Source: Candidatus Scalindua sp. SCAELEC01 | GTDB lineage: Bacteria > Planctomycetota > Brocadiia > Brocadiales > Scalinduaceae | Reading direction: 5' to 3' | NCBI GenBank assembly: GCA_004282745.1 | Contig: SHMT01000019.1 | Span: 1 to 64,000, forward strand | DNA length: 64,000 nt | Shown: positions 36,840 to 44,440 of the stretch, in pieces | Position numbering within the stretch: the stretch's first letter is position 1 | Layout: each line of letters opens with the position of its first letter | The notes under the pieces: model-generated | Seen by the model: the letters and a program-made list of their open reading frames with translations, nothing else | Told to the model about the DNA's origin: nothing | The model's database searches: none | Made by a program: the position numbers and the translations under genes

Positions 36840-36867
36840 TTTAATCCGGCAATCACCTTCTCTTAAT
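36840..36867 (+). promoter_or_regulatory. PmrA-box-like operator before arnT1
   Basis: Half-sites TTTAAT (36840), AATCAC (36851) and CTTAAT (36862), with spacers CCGGC and CTTCT. A -10-like TAAGAAT begins at about 36884. An orphan copy of this promoter lies at 33296-33380. Confidence 0.65.
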
Positions 36868-36960
36868 GTTTTATTTGATACGGTAAGAATGTTCGTTACC
36901 AGACTGATTGGAATGAGTACTTGCAATTAATAATAATTTCTTACTGTGTCAACACCCTTC

Positions 36961-38811
36961 ATGGAAAACAAAATGAATATTTTAAAGAAAATCAGATTTA
37001 AATTACTCGATTCACACTACTGGTTAGTGGTACTGATCCTTGCCGTGTCGTTTGTGGGGATATTTGACCATGACCTCTGGACCTCTGATGAGCCCCGTGT
37101 TGCTGAAATCGGGAGGGAGTTCCTTGATGATGGTGCTTCTCTCGCTGTCCCGCGGCTTGGTGGGAAACCCTTTCTGGAAAAACCCCCTCTCTATTTCTGG
37201 TGCGTGGCTCTCTCTTACAAGGTATTTGGAGGTCCATCAGCCAGTGCCGCCAGACTCCCCTCTCTCTTTTTCGGACTCGGAACTCTCGTCTTTACCTATT
37301 TCCTTGCGAGAAAAATGTACGACAGAAACAGTGCGCTGTGGTCTTGCATTGTTCTTGCCTTAAGCACTGAGTACTTTACGATTACCCATAAATCACTCGT
37401 GGATATCTCTCTCGTATTTTTTGTGACGGGGACCGTTTACTGGCTCTATCTGGCACTAACAGGGGAGAAAGATAAAAAGGGGATCAATTATACCCTCTGC
37501 TATATCTTCTCCTCCGGGGCTTTTTTTTCGAAGGGATTTCTTGGTCTTGCATTTCCGGCCATGGTTTTCATATGTTGGATAGTCTGGACAAGGCATTGGA
37601 ATGAGATAAAAAAAACCAGGCTCTGGATAGGCTTCTTTATTGTTGGTGGTGGAATTAGTCTCTGGTTTTTTGCCCTTTGGAAAGCAGGTTCCTGGGAATA
37701 TCTCAGCACGTTCCTGGTCCATAATAACCTGCAGCGTTTTATGCCCGGGGCAGGATATTCCGGCGGACACGAAAGGCCATTCTATTACTATATGTGTGTC
37801 TATTGGAGTGCGTTCGCACCGTGGAGCATATTAACGCCTGCCGTACTCTTCTCTACCTACCGTAAGGGATTTCAGGACAAAAACAGGCTCTTTCTTGTTT
37901 TGTGGTTTTTCTCCGGCTTCCTCATGCTCTCATTTGCCGAGACAAAACGTACTATCTATATTGTACCTCTTTTACCTCCCATTTCGATACTTACGGGTGC
38001 ATGGTTTAGTGGCATGGAGACCCGCAGAGTTAAGGGACGGTTAGATAGAGCAAGCCAATGGTTTATTATGTGTATTTGTGGTATGTCTATTGTTTTGCTT
38101 CCGGTCTTGGCTTTAAGGTACGACCTGTTTAAAACTGTTTCGTTTATTGTGTCACTGCCAATACTTATAATTTGTTATATCGCTCTCTTCTACTCATTTA
38201 TTACGTGCAAGGTTATTAAGTTATACTCATCTCATAATGGATTTCGGATAAAATCCGAGATAAAATTGAGTGAGTATAACTACAACCAAGATTTGGTTTC
38301 CGGCCCGCCCGGCCTGTCAGCCGTTCGGACGGGTAAAACCGAAAACCAAATCGGTTTTAGTATATATGGATTACCCACCCTTGTGAGCCTTATTTATATA
38401 TCTTTTATACTGGTTTCCTATCCCTATATTAATGAGCACAAATCTCTTAGGCCCTTTTGCAATACGTTAGGTCAAATACCTGAAGTAGAAGAGAAACCTG
38501 TGTATGCCTTCTGTCCGGATGAGACCACGGAGGCAATGGTACCGTTCTATACAGGTAATTATATTACACCTATCTATGAGTTAGAGGAGATAAAGGCTTT
38601 AGGCAAAAGCAGAGATGCAATTGTACTTGTTGTAGACAAACAAGGGAACAGACCGCTCTATAATGGCCTTAAGGATCTGTTTAGTAATACCCTTGTTTCA
38701 GGACAAACGGGGAGGAGACGTATGGTACTACTGAGTAATTTCAGCAGATTAAAAGATGATCGGAAACACTATTCTTCCAATTTAGAGAAAAGGGATAATG
38801 AGGTCAATTGA
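36961..38811 (+). CDS. arnT: ArnT-like lipid A L-Ara4N transferase 1, with in-frame palindrome insertion
   Basis: About 616 aa, a GT-C (GT83) transferase that moves L-Ara4N from undecaprenyl phosphate to lipid A at the periplasmic face. The first periplasmic loop has DHDLWTSDEPRVAEIGREFL, with the catalytic acidic pair, and KPFLEKPPLYFWCVAL; about twelve membrane helices follow. It is very similar to the second copy at 40680. Residues about 421-468 (YSSHNGFRIKSEIKLSEYNY onward, to FSIY) have no counterpart there and are the in-frame translation of palindromic element R4. The insert lies between two hydrophobic segments near the start of the C-terminal domain. ATG 36961 is chosen; ATG 36973 (MNILKKIRF) is equally possible. 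A PmrA-box-like operator lies about 95 bp upstream. Confidence 0.88.
   Translation: MENKMNILKKIRFKLLDSHYWLVVLILAVSFVGIFDHDLWTSDEPRVAEIGREFLDDGASLAVPRLGGKPFLEKPPLYFWCVALSYKVFGGPSASAARLPSLFFGLGTLVFTYFLARKMYDRNSALWSCIVLALSTEYFTITHKSLVDISLVFFVTGTVYWLYLALTGEKDKKGINYTLCYIFSSGAFFSKGFLGLAFPAMVFICWIVWTRHWNEIKKTRLWIGFFIVGGGISLWFFALWKAGSWEYLSTFLVHNNLQRFMPGAGYSGGHERPFYYYMCVYWSAFAPWSILTPAVLFSTYRKGFQDKNRLFLVLWFFSGFLMLSFAETKRTIYIVPLLPPISILTGAWFSGMETRRVKGRLDRASQWFIMCICGMSIVLLPVLALRYDLFKTVSFIVSLPILIICYIALFYSFITCKVIKLYSSHNGFRIKSEIKLSEYNYNQDLVSGPPGLSAVRTGKTENQIGFSIYGLPTLVSLIYISFILVSYPYINEHKSLRPFCNTLGQIPEVEEKPVYAFCPDETTEAMVPFYTGNYITPIYELEEIKALGKSRDAIVLVVDKQGNRPLYNGLKDLFSNTLVSGQTGRRRMVLLSNFSRLKDDRKHYSSNLEKRDNEVN
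38221..38364 (+). repeat. Palindromic element R4, copy 2, in frame inside arnT1
   Basis: A 144-bp element with ends TATACTCATC and GTTTTAGTATA. It contains two stem-loops (GGATTTCGGAT/ATCCGAGA; GATTTGGTTTCC/GAAAACCAAATC). It has no stop codon in the arnT1 frame and its length is a multiple of three, so the host gene stays open. Confidence 0.85.
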
Positions 38812-38986
38812 ACAGTTTAACAAAGGTAAGATTAGCGTAGATGCTACGTTTAAAATTCAGAGACAAATACTCACTGATGAAAGAGAAGATGAGGTGTTTC
38901 TTGAATTTGCGATAGAGAACTTTAGCGAAATGATGGGGTATATTGCAATGGGGAATTTGGATATAAGGATACATATAGGGATATAA
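38798..38986 (+). CDS. Hypothetical 62-aa protein coupled to arnT1
   Basis: ATG 38798 overlaps the arnT1 3' end by 14 bp and is preceded by AAAAGGG at 4 bp, a good ribosome-binding site. The product is acidic and soluble (MRSIEQFNKGKISVDATFKI, ending IRIHIGI) and matches no family I know. The overlap with arnT1 favours translational coupling, but the ORF could be chance. Confidence 0.3.
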   Translation: MRSIEQFNKGKISVDATFKIQRQILTDEREDEVFLEFAIENFSEMMGYIAMGNLDIRIHIGI

Positions 38987-39020
38987 CGGGTGAGATGTGG
39001 TTTGGGGTGGGTAGGGCTGA

Positions 39021-39062
39021 TAAAAAAGCACCTACATTCCCCAGTCTATGAAGAATGTAGGC
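39021..39062 (-). terminator. Rho-independent terminator of the PEP-CTERM remnant
   Basis: On the minus strand, GCCTACATTC pairs with GAATGTAGGTGC around a 13-base loop, followed by TTTTTTA. It lies about 35 bp after the stop of the PEP-CTERM frame. Confidence 0.75.
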
Positions 39063-39097
39063 GTGTGTATAATACGATAATATTGGTATACAATTAC

Positions 39098-39290
39098 CTA
39101 ACTTTTCTTAACTGCTTTCTTTTTCCATTTACGCCTTGCACCGACTCCTGCTAGACCAACTAAGCCTATACCAAAGAGGGCAATGGTTTGTAGGCTCGGG
39201 GATGGTTCTGTGACCATGTATCTTTAACTACCTTGTGTATTAGGGTCCCTGCTGGGACAAACATCTATATTACCTCAATATCTGGGTTTG
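39098..39290 (-). pseudogene. PEP-CTERM protein, C-terminal remnant with frameshift
   Basis: The minus strand 39217-39098 encodes MVTEPSPSLQTIALFGIGLV, then GLAGVGARRKWKKKAVKKS. This is a textbook PEP-CTERM tail: PEP-like motif, hydrophobic helix, basic end, recognised by exosortase for surface attachment. Just upstream, another frame reads MFVPAGTLIHKVVKDTWSQN after an in-frame stop, so the rest of the gene is broken and short. Its terminator (39021-39062) is retained. This implies the organism has, or had, an exosortase system. Confidence 0.7.
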
Positions 39291-39314
39291 GATGTAAAAT
39301 CCACTCCTCATAAA

Positions 39315-39396
39315 AATAACGCTGCGCGGGTCGTCTGAGTCGACCATGCCGGCTGGCTTCAGAACCGATTCAGTCGAAGGATGCGCTCAACTCGAA
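39315..39396 (-). other. attC-like site after GAF-domain gene (degenerate)
   Basis: On the minus strand, GAGCGCATCCTTCGACTGAATCGG pairs imperfectly with GTCGACTCAGACGACCCGCGC, and the site ends GCAGCGTTATT. It starts directly after the stop of the 39397 gene. The 5' AAC box is not evident, so this may be a decayed attC or another inverted repeat. Confidence 0.4.
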
Positions 39397-39825
39397 TTAT
39401 CCACCACATTTTTTCATAATATCCTGAACCATTGCTGAATCGCACTCAACCTTATTGATATTAAAAAATTCCATGACTCCCATAAAGTTTCCATCTTGCT
39501 TGTATGGCACACCAAGTGAAGCCTTAATTCCCATTGTTTTTGCAGGTGCTGCTCTGGGATATTCCGATACATCTAAATTTTGAACATTATTTACCCATTC
39601 ATAGTTTTGGTTCTGCCAAACTCTTCCCGGTACGCCAACACCTTTTTTAAACTTATATTTTTTGCATTCCTCTTGATATGCTCTGAGATGAGGATTTTTA
39701 ATGCAAGTTTCTTGTCCCGCACAATTAAGCCTATCATCTTCTAACAAATAAAAAACTCCAAGATGCCAACCATGTTGATTACAAATTCCTTCCATTGTTG
39801 ATAACATTTTAGCGCTATCCATGTT
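39397..39825 (-). CDS. GAF-domain protein (stand-alone)
   Basis: A 142-aa single GAF-like domain (MDSAKMLSTMEGICNQHGWH, then GVPGRVWQNQNYEWVNNVQN and KASLGVPYKQDGNFMGVMEF). GAF domains bind small ligands or sense redox/NO; several Cys residues (C about 33, 38, 121 and near the C-terminus) are present, but no known cofactor motif is certain. There is no output domain. ATG 39825 is chosen over 39873 because AAAGGTGG lies 10 bp upstream. A strong sigma70 promoter is at 39886-39914. An attC-like inverted repeat follows the stop, so it may be a promoter-bearing integron cassette. Confidence 0.75.
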   Translation of the reverse strand, partial: NMDSAKMLSTMEGICNQHGWHLGVFYLLEDDRLNCAGQETCIKNPHLRAYQEECKKYKFKKGVGVPGRVWQNQNYEWVNNVQNLDVSEYPRAAPAKTMGIKASLGVPYKQDGNFMGVMEFFNINKVECDSAMVQDIMKKCGG

Positions 39826-39885
39826 TTTTCGCCACCTTTCTTCAAAAAAAATTATAAAAAAATTGCCATTCAAGCTAACCTAGGA

Positions 39886-39914
39886 AGTATAGTAAAATTG
39901 TTAATAAAAGTCAA
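39886..39914 (-). promoter_or_regulatory. Consensus sigma70 promoter of GAF-domain gene
   Basis: On the minus strand TTGACT (39914-39909), 17 bp, TATACT (39891-39886), about 60 bp before the gene start. Nearly the same sequence as the promoter at 1399-1427. Confidence 0.8.
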
Positions 39915-40011
39915 GTATTTTGTTTGGAAGAAAATTATGCCATGAAATGATAGACTCCCACACCTTATTTTAAAGATACAATTTGGTGTTTAAGAGGAAT
40001 GATAATACCTT

Positions 40012-40029
40012 AGGGTTCAGGAAAAAATA
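40012..40029. repeat. MITE-A terminal fragment
   Basis: AGGGTTCAGGAAAAAATA, identical to the left end of the MITE at 28411, with no partner end nearby. Confidence 0.55.
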
Positions 40030-40125
40030 TTATAAATAACCTTATTCTCCATCTTCAACGATTTCAGCATCAACATACCGGTGGACAAGTTTATTGTAAA
40101 ATTTACATGGTATTTGTGTCTAAAT

Positions 40126-40272
40126 AGTGTCTGAACGAAAACCCTGTGTTTGAATGAAAAGTGCCTAGGTACAAGGCGCGTAATAATTTCGTAACCGGAA
40201 CGTACAATTGTACTTGAGGATTGCGAAATTATTGCAGCAACGCAGTAGATGGGTAGTTTTCGTTCAAACACT
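40126..40272. mobile_element. MITE-B, copy 2 (147 bp) with 4-bp target duplication
   Basis: Same family as 32827-32973 and 46305-46450, in inverted orientation, flanked by AAAT on both sides (40122-40125 and 40273-40276). No coding capacity. Confidence 0.88.
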
Positions 40273-40585
40273 AAATATCAATGTGTAAAAAAGCATGATG
40301 TATTGGAAACATTGCCCACTTGGCTCATGATAGCTTAATTGTAGATCTATGGAACCGTTTTTGGAACAATGATCAAGCTTTCAATACATTCACATGATCA
40401 CCACATGTCCAAAATCAAATCGGCTACAAAAAAACCACACTTTGATTTGACAACACCCCACCCCAGGGGGGAAAACTGCCACCCCCTCGCATCCCTCAGG
40501 TACCCCCATAGAACAAACGTTATTTTTCAAATATATTATATTATTAACACTCCTTAATATTACCTTCATGTATTATTAATCTGAA
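40273..40585. other. Intergenic, no gene seen
   Basis: AT-rich, with a short GC-rich stretch near 40457-40505 that includes a CCCCAGGGGG-type palindrome. The only open frame here lacks a ribosome-binding site and protein-like composition. It separates MITE-B copy 2 from the arn promoter. Confidence 0.5.
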
Positions 40586-40613
40586 CTTCACTATTTCTTC
40601 ATCTTTTATTTTG
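40586..40613 (+). promoter_or_regulatory. PmrA-box-like operator of arnT2-arnB operon
   Basis: Half-sites CTTCAC (40586), CTTCAT (40597) and a weaker ATTTTG (40608), with spacers TATTT and CTTTT; a CATAAC -10-like element lies near 40625. It precedes the arn operon by about 70 bp. Confidence 0.6.
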
Positions 40614-40679
40614 TATCCTGTACCACATAACACCAAGTTTGCGTCCCATGGGCGTGATCGTCTTAAACATTAATTTGTA

Positions 40680-42308
40680 ATGAAAACTCTAACAGTAAAA
40701 TTACTTGATCATCAATACTGGATTGTGGCCATGGTCCTTGCCGTGTCGTTTGTGGGGATATTTGACCATGACCTCTGGCCTTCAGATGAGCCCCGTGTTG
40801 CTGAAATCGGGAGAGAGTTCCTCGATGATGGTGCTTCTCTTGCAGTCCCGCGACTTGGTGGAGAGCCCTTTCTGGAAAAGCCTCCTCTCTATTTCTGGTG
40901 CGTGGCTCTCTCTTACAAGGTATTTGGAGGTCCATCAGCCAGTGCCGCCAGACTCCCCTCTCTCTTTTTCGGTCTCGGAACTCTTCTCTTTACCTATCTC
41001 CTTGCCGGGAGAATGTATGGTAAAAATTGTGCTCTTTGGTCCTGTATGGTCCTTGCCTTAAGCCTTGAGTTCTTTGCCATTACCCACAAGTCACTCGTGG
41101 ATTCCGCTCTTGTCTTTTTTGTGACGGGAACCATGTACTGGCTCTACTTAGCCTTAACCGCGGAGAAGAACACAAAATGGATTTTGTATACAATGTGTTA
41201 TACCTTTTCAACAGGGGCTTTTTTTTCCAAAGGGTTTCTTGGTCTTGCATTTCCCGCCATCCTGTTCATGTGTTGGATTTTATGGACGAGAGATTGGGGT
41301 GAGATAAAATGTGCCCGGCTCTGGATAGGGTTCTTTCTTGTTATTGGTGTAACCGGCCTCTGGTTTTTTGCTCTCTGGAAAGAGGGTTCCTGGGAATATG
41401 TCAGTACGTTTTTGGGGCACAACAATCTTCAGCGTGTTTTCCCCGGGGCAACATATACAGGAGGGCATGAGCACTCCTTCTTTTATTACTTCGTTCGCTA
41501 TTGGCGTGCGTTTGCACCATGGAGCATATTGACACCAATCGTGTTTTACCATGTCTACCGTAAAGGGTTTCGAGATAGAGATGGGCTCTTTCTTGTTTTG
41601 TGGTTTTTCTCCGGATTCCTCATGCTCTCGCTTGCCGGAACGAAGAGGCCTATCTATCTTGTGCCTCTTTTCCCCTCTCTTTCTATACTTACGGGTGCAT
41701 GGTTTAACGACGTGGAGACACGCATAATCAATGGAAGGTTTGTCAGTATAAGCCAATGGTCTATCCTGAGCGTTACCGGTATCTGCATTGTTTTGTTCGC
41801 TATCACGGCTTTTAAGTACGACTTGTACAAGAGTGTTACCTTTATGGTATTGATGTCTGGAGTTTTACTCTGTTATATCTCTTTCTGGAACTCATTTCTT
41901 ACCTGTAAGGTTATTACGTTACCTGGATTTTCTCCATTGATGATACTGATCTATATATCGATTGTTCTGGTATCCTATCCGTATCTAAACGAAAAGAGAA
42001 GTCTCAAACCTTTTTGCCATGAGTTACGTCAAATACTTACCGTAAAAGGAAAACCCCTTTATGCCTTCCAATCTGGTGAGACTGAAAGGGCTATGGTGCC
42101 ATTCTATACGGGACATTATCTTACACCAATACAGAGTTTGGATGAGATGAGATCTCTCGGCATAAGCAAGGATAAGCTTGTGCTCGTAGTGGACGATCGT
42201 AAGAGCAGACCGTTATATCACAGCCTCAAGGATAGATTTCCAGATGTCCTCGTTTCAGGGCAATCAGGTAAAAGACATATGGCACTGTTAACTAATAAAG
42301 GAAAATAA
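40680..42308 (+). CDS. arnT: ArnT-like lipid A L-Ara4N transferase 2
   Basis: A 542-aa GT83 transferase, close to the usual ArnT length (about 550). The acidic catalytic motif is in DHDLWPSDEPRVAEIGREFL, followed by EPFLEKPPLYFWC and about twelve membrane helices plus a C-terminal periplasmic domain (about 420-542). It is highly similar to arnT1, with long stretches of near-identical DNA at the 5' end (about 40735-40985 versus 37040-37290), so the two arose by duplication. It lacks the R4 insertion. It heads an operon, 3 bp before arnB. Two ArnT copies could differ in lipid A site or sugar donor. Confidence 0.92.
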   Translation: MKTLTVKLLDHQYWIVAMVLAVSFVGIFDHDLWPSDEPRVAEIGREFLDDGASLAVPRLGGEPFLEKPPLYFWCVALSYKVFGGPSASAARLPSLFFGLGTLLFTYLLAGRMYGKNCALWSCMVLALSLEFFAITHKSLVDSALVFFVTGTMYWLYLALTAEKNTKWILYTMCYTFSTGAFFSKGFLGLAFPAILFMCWILWTRDWGEIKCARLWIGFFLVIGVTGLWFFALWKEGSWEYVSTFLGHNNLQRVFPGATYTGGHEHSFFYYFVRYWRAFAPWSILTPIVFYHVYRKGFRDRDGLFLVLWFFSGFLMLSLAGTKRPIYLVPLFPSLSILTGAWFNDVETRIINGRFVSISQWSILSVTGICIVLFAITAFKYDLYKSVTFMVLMSGVLLCYISFWNSFLTCKVITLPGFSPLMILIYISIVLVSYPYLNEKRSLKPFCHELRQILTVKGKPLYAFQSGETERAMVPFYTGHYLTPIQSLDEMRSLGISKDKLVLVVDDRKSRPLYHSLKDRFPDVLVSGQSGKRHMALLTNKGK

Positions 42309-42311
42309 AAT

Positions 42312-43478
42312 ATGCCCAGAAACGGTTTTCTCCCCTTTTCGCTACCGGATATCGGACAGGGAGAGATTAACGAAGTCGTTAAGGTCCTCTCCTCCGGATG
42401 GATAACCTCGGGCCAAAAAGTGGCAGCCTTTGAGAAGGCGTTTGCCGAGTATGTTGGCAGCCCTTACGCATTGACGCTGACCTCTTGCACCGCAGGTCTG
42501 CATCTGGCTATGGAAATACTCGATCTGCAGCCTGGTGATGAAGTAATCACCACCTCTCTCACCTGGCCAGCAACGGTAAATATGATCCACCTCTGCGGAG
42601 GGAGACCGGTATTTGTAGATGTGGAACGAGACACCTTCAACCTTGATGTGTCACAGGTTGAAGAAGCCATTACAGATCGAACAAGGGCAATTCTCCCCGT
42701 TCACTTTGCGGGACAATCCTGTGAACTTGAAAAACTGAGGAAGATTTGTAAAGACCACAGTATAGAGTTAATTGAAGATGCGGCACATGCCGTTGGCAGT
42801 GAGTACAAAGGAGCGCGAATTGGTTCCGGGAATAATATGGCAGTCTTCAGCTTTCATCCTATCAAAAACATGACCACCGGCGAGGGAGGGATGATCACAA
42901 CTCACAATAGTGAAATCTTTGAAAGACTTCGCACCTTACGTTTCCACGGGGTTGATAAAGACGCCTGGAAACGATACGGACGTGGAGAGAAAGCGGGGTA
43001 TGAACTTTACCATCCCGGATGGAAGTATAATATGACCGACATACAGGCTGCCATAGGCCTTGTTCAATTGGAACGCCTTGACGGAATGATTGAAAAACGC
43101 ATGACGCTGGCAGCACTGTACGATGACCTCCTCAGCGAAGTACACGAGATAACACGTCCTGGCAGGGTCCCATACGATATAAGACACGCCTGGCACCTGT
43201 ATACAATACAGGTGGACAGGGACAAGACTGGGATACCGCGTGATGAATTTATGGAGGAGATGGGGAAACGAAATATCGGGACCGGCCTTCATTTCCGGGC
43301 AGTTCACGAATTATCATTTTATAAGAATCATTACCCTCTGCCTGTTGGCTCCCTCCCGGAAACGGAATTTATATCAGAATCAATCGTCTCCCTTCCCCTT
43401 TATCCAGGAATGAACGAGAGTGATGTATATAACGTGGTTGCGGCAATCAGGGACATAGTAAAGAAATTCAAAGAATGA
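42312..43478 (+). CDS. arnB: ArnB: UDP-L-Ara4O aminotransferase
   Basis: A 388-aa PLP enzyme of the DegT/DnrJ/EryC1/StrS family that converts UDP-4-keto-arabinose to UDP-L-Ara4N using glutamate. PLP lysine K185 lies in FSFHPIKNMTTGEGG, and the cofactor-binding IEDAAHAVG precedes it. FLPFSLPDIGQGEI at the start and GTGLHFRAVHE near the end follow E. coli ArnB closely. The gene starts 3 bp after arnT2 and overlaps the flippase-like gene by ATGA. The neighbours make ArnB much more likely than another sugar transaminase. Confidence 0.93.
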   Translation: MPRNGFLPFSLPDIGQGEINEVVKVLSSGWITSGQKVAAFEKAFAEYVGSPYALTLTSCTAGLHLAMEILDLQPGDEVITTSLTWPATVNMIHLCGGRPVFVDVERDTFNLDVSQVEEAITDRTRAILPVHFAGQSCELEKLRKICKDHSIELIEDAAHAVGSEYKGARIGSGNNMAVFSFHPIKNMTTGEGGMITTHNSEIFERLRTLRFHGVDKDAWKRYGRGEKAGYELYHPGWKYNMTDIQAAIGLVQLERLDGMIEKRMTLAALYDDLLSEVHEITRPGRVPYDIRHAWHLYTIQVDRDKTGIPRDEFMEEMGKRNIGTGLHFRAVHELSFYKNHYPLPVGSLPETEFISESIVSLPLYPGMNESDVYNVVAAIRDIVKKFKE

Positions 43479-44440
43479 GGATACGTGAAGTTTTAGGAAA
43501 GATGTTACTGCCTGCGATACTGGGTGCAGTAGCCCTTACATCACTGGGGTTATTAGGAGACATTGAAGATGTATTTATTTCTCTGCGCAATTTTCAATGG
43601 GGTTATTTACCCATCATAGTGGTTTTTGGTTTTGGCAACGATATGATAAAGTTTTTGCGATGGGACTATTATCTTAAACGCTTAGGAATAGAGCTTTCAC
43701 GAAAGGAGAGCCTAAGTGTCTTCATCGCAGGGCTCGCTTTCAGCGCTACACCAGGAAAGATTGGTTTTATTATGAAAAATATTTTTTTAAAGAAAATGAC
43801 TGACAAACCAATTATTGACACATCTCCCGTGGTGTTTGCAGAACTATATACAGATTTTATCACACTGTCCCTAATAGCACTGGCCGGTTTCATGTACATA
43901 GGCATCGACACAAAACATCTTATTCTCATTTCTTCCTTAAGCTGTCTATTTCTTGCAATTGCTATGATTAAGAGCGTCCCTTTATTCTGCATACAAATAG
44001 CGGGTAAATTGCCTGTCCTAAAAAACAGGACGCAATCACTTAAGCAGGCCGTGGAAGCAATGTACGATATTATGAGTCCTTTTTCTCTGCTTTACGCAAC
44101 GGTAATAAGTCTTTTAGCCTGGACGAGTGAGGGAGTGGCGCTCTGGTTTATCCTGAAGGGTCTTGGAGCTTCTTTGACATTAGTTTTATCAACAATAGTC
44201 TTTAGTATTGCCACACTGCTGGGAGCTGTAACAATGCTTCCCGGAGGCTTAATTGTAACAGAGGGGAGTCTTTTAGGGCTTCTGTCGAAACTTGGAATTC
44301 ACAAGGCTCCGGCTGCCAGTGCAACATTACTCGCAAGACTGTGTACATTATGGTTGGCCGTTTTAGTAGGAACAGCGGTCTTGCTTTATGCCTGGCGGAC
44401 GTTTAACGGGAAAGGGGAACGTGCTATCAATGGAAATTAA
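43475..44440 (+). CDS. Flippase-like membrane protein (LPG_synthase_TM/UPF0104)
   Basis: A 321-aa protein with about eight hydrophobic helices and the family hallmarks GLAFSATPGKIGFIMKNIFL and MLPGGLIVTEGSLLGLLSKL. This is the transmembrane domain of the lysylphosphatidylglycerol-synthase/UPF0104 superfamily. It sits between arnB and arnC with overlaps on both sides. The window contains no ArnE/ArnF-like small proteins, so I infer that it flips undecaprenyl-phosphate-L-Ara4N, a role proposed for other lipid carriers in this family. There is no MprF catalytic domain, so it does not transfer amino acids itself. Confidence 0.8.
   Translation: MRIREVLGKMLLPAILGAVALTSLGLLGDIEDVFISLRNFQWGYLPIIVVFGFGNDMIKFLRWDYYLKRLGIELSRKESLSVFIAGLAFSATPGKIGFIMKNIFLKKMTDKPIIDTSPVVFAELYTDFITLSLIALAGFMYIGIDTKHLILISSLSCLFLAIAMIKSVPLFCIQIAGKLPVLKNRTQSLKQAVEAMYDIMSPFSLLYATVISLLAWTSEGVALWFILKGLGASLTLVLSTIVFSIATLLGAVTMLPGGLIVTEGSLLGLLSKLGIHKAPAASATLLARLCTLWLAVLVGTAVLLYAWRTFNGKGERAINGN

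Noticed and set aside
39833..39885. Possible attI/attC boundary (GTTAGCTTG) upstream of the GAF-domain gene
   Set aside because: No inverted-repeat arms could be paired around it; only the downstream repeat is reported, at low confidence.
40369..40557. Plus-strand open frame of 62 codons upstream of arnT2
   Set aside because: Pro/His-rich low-complexity translation of a GC-rich patch; no start signal.
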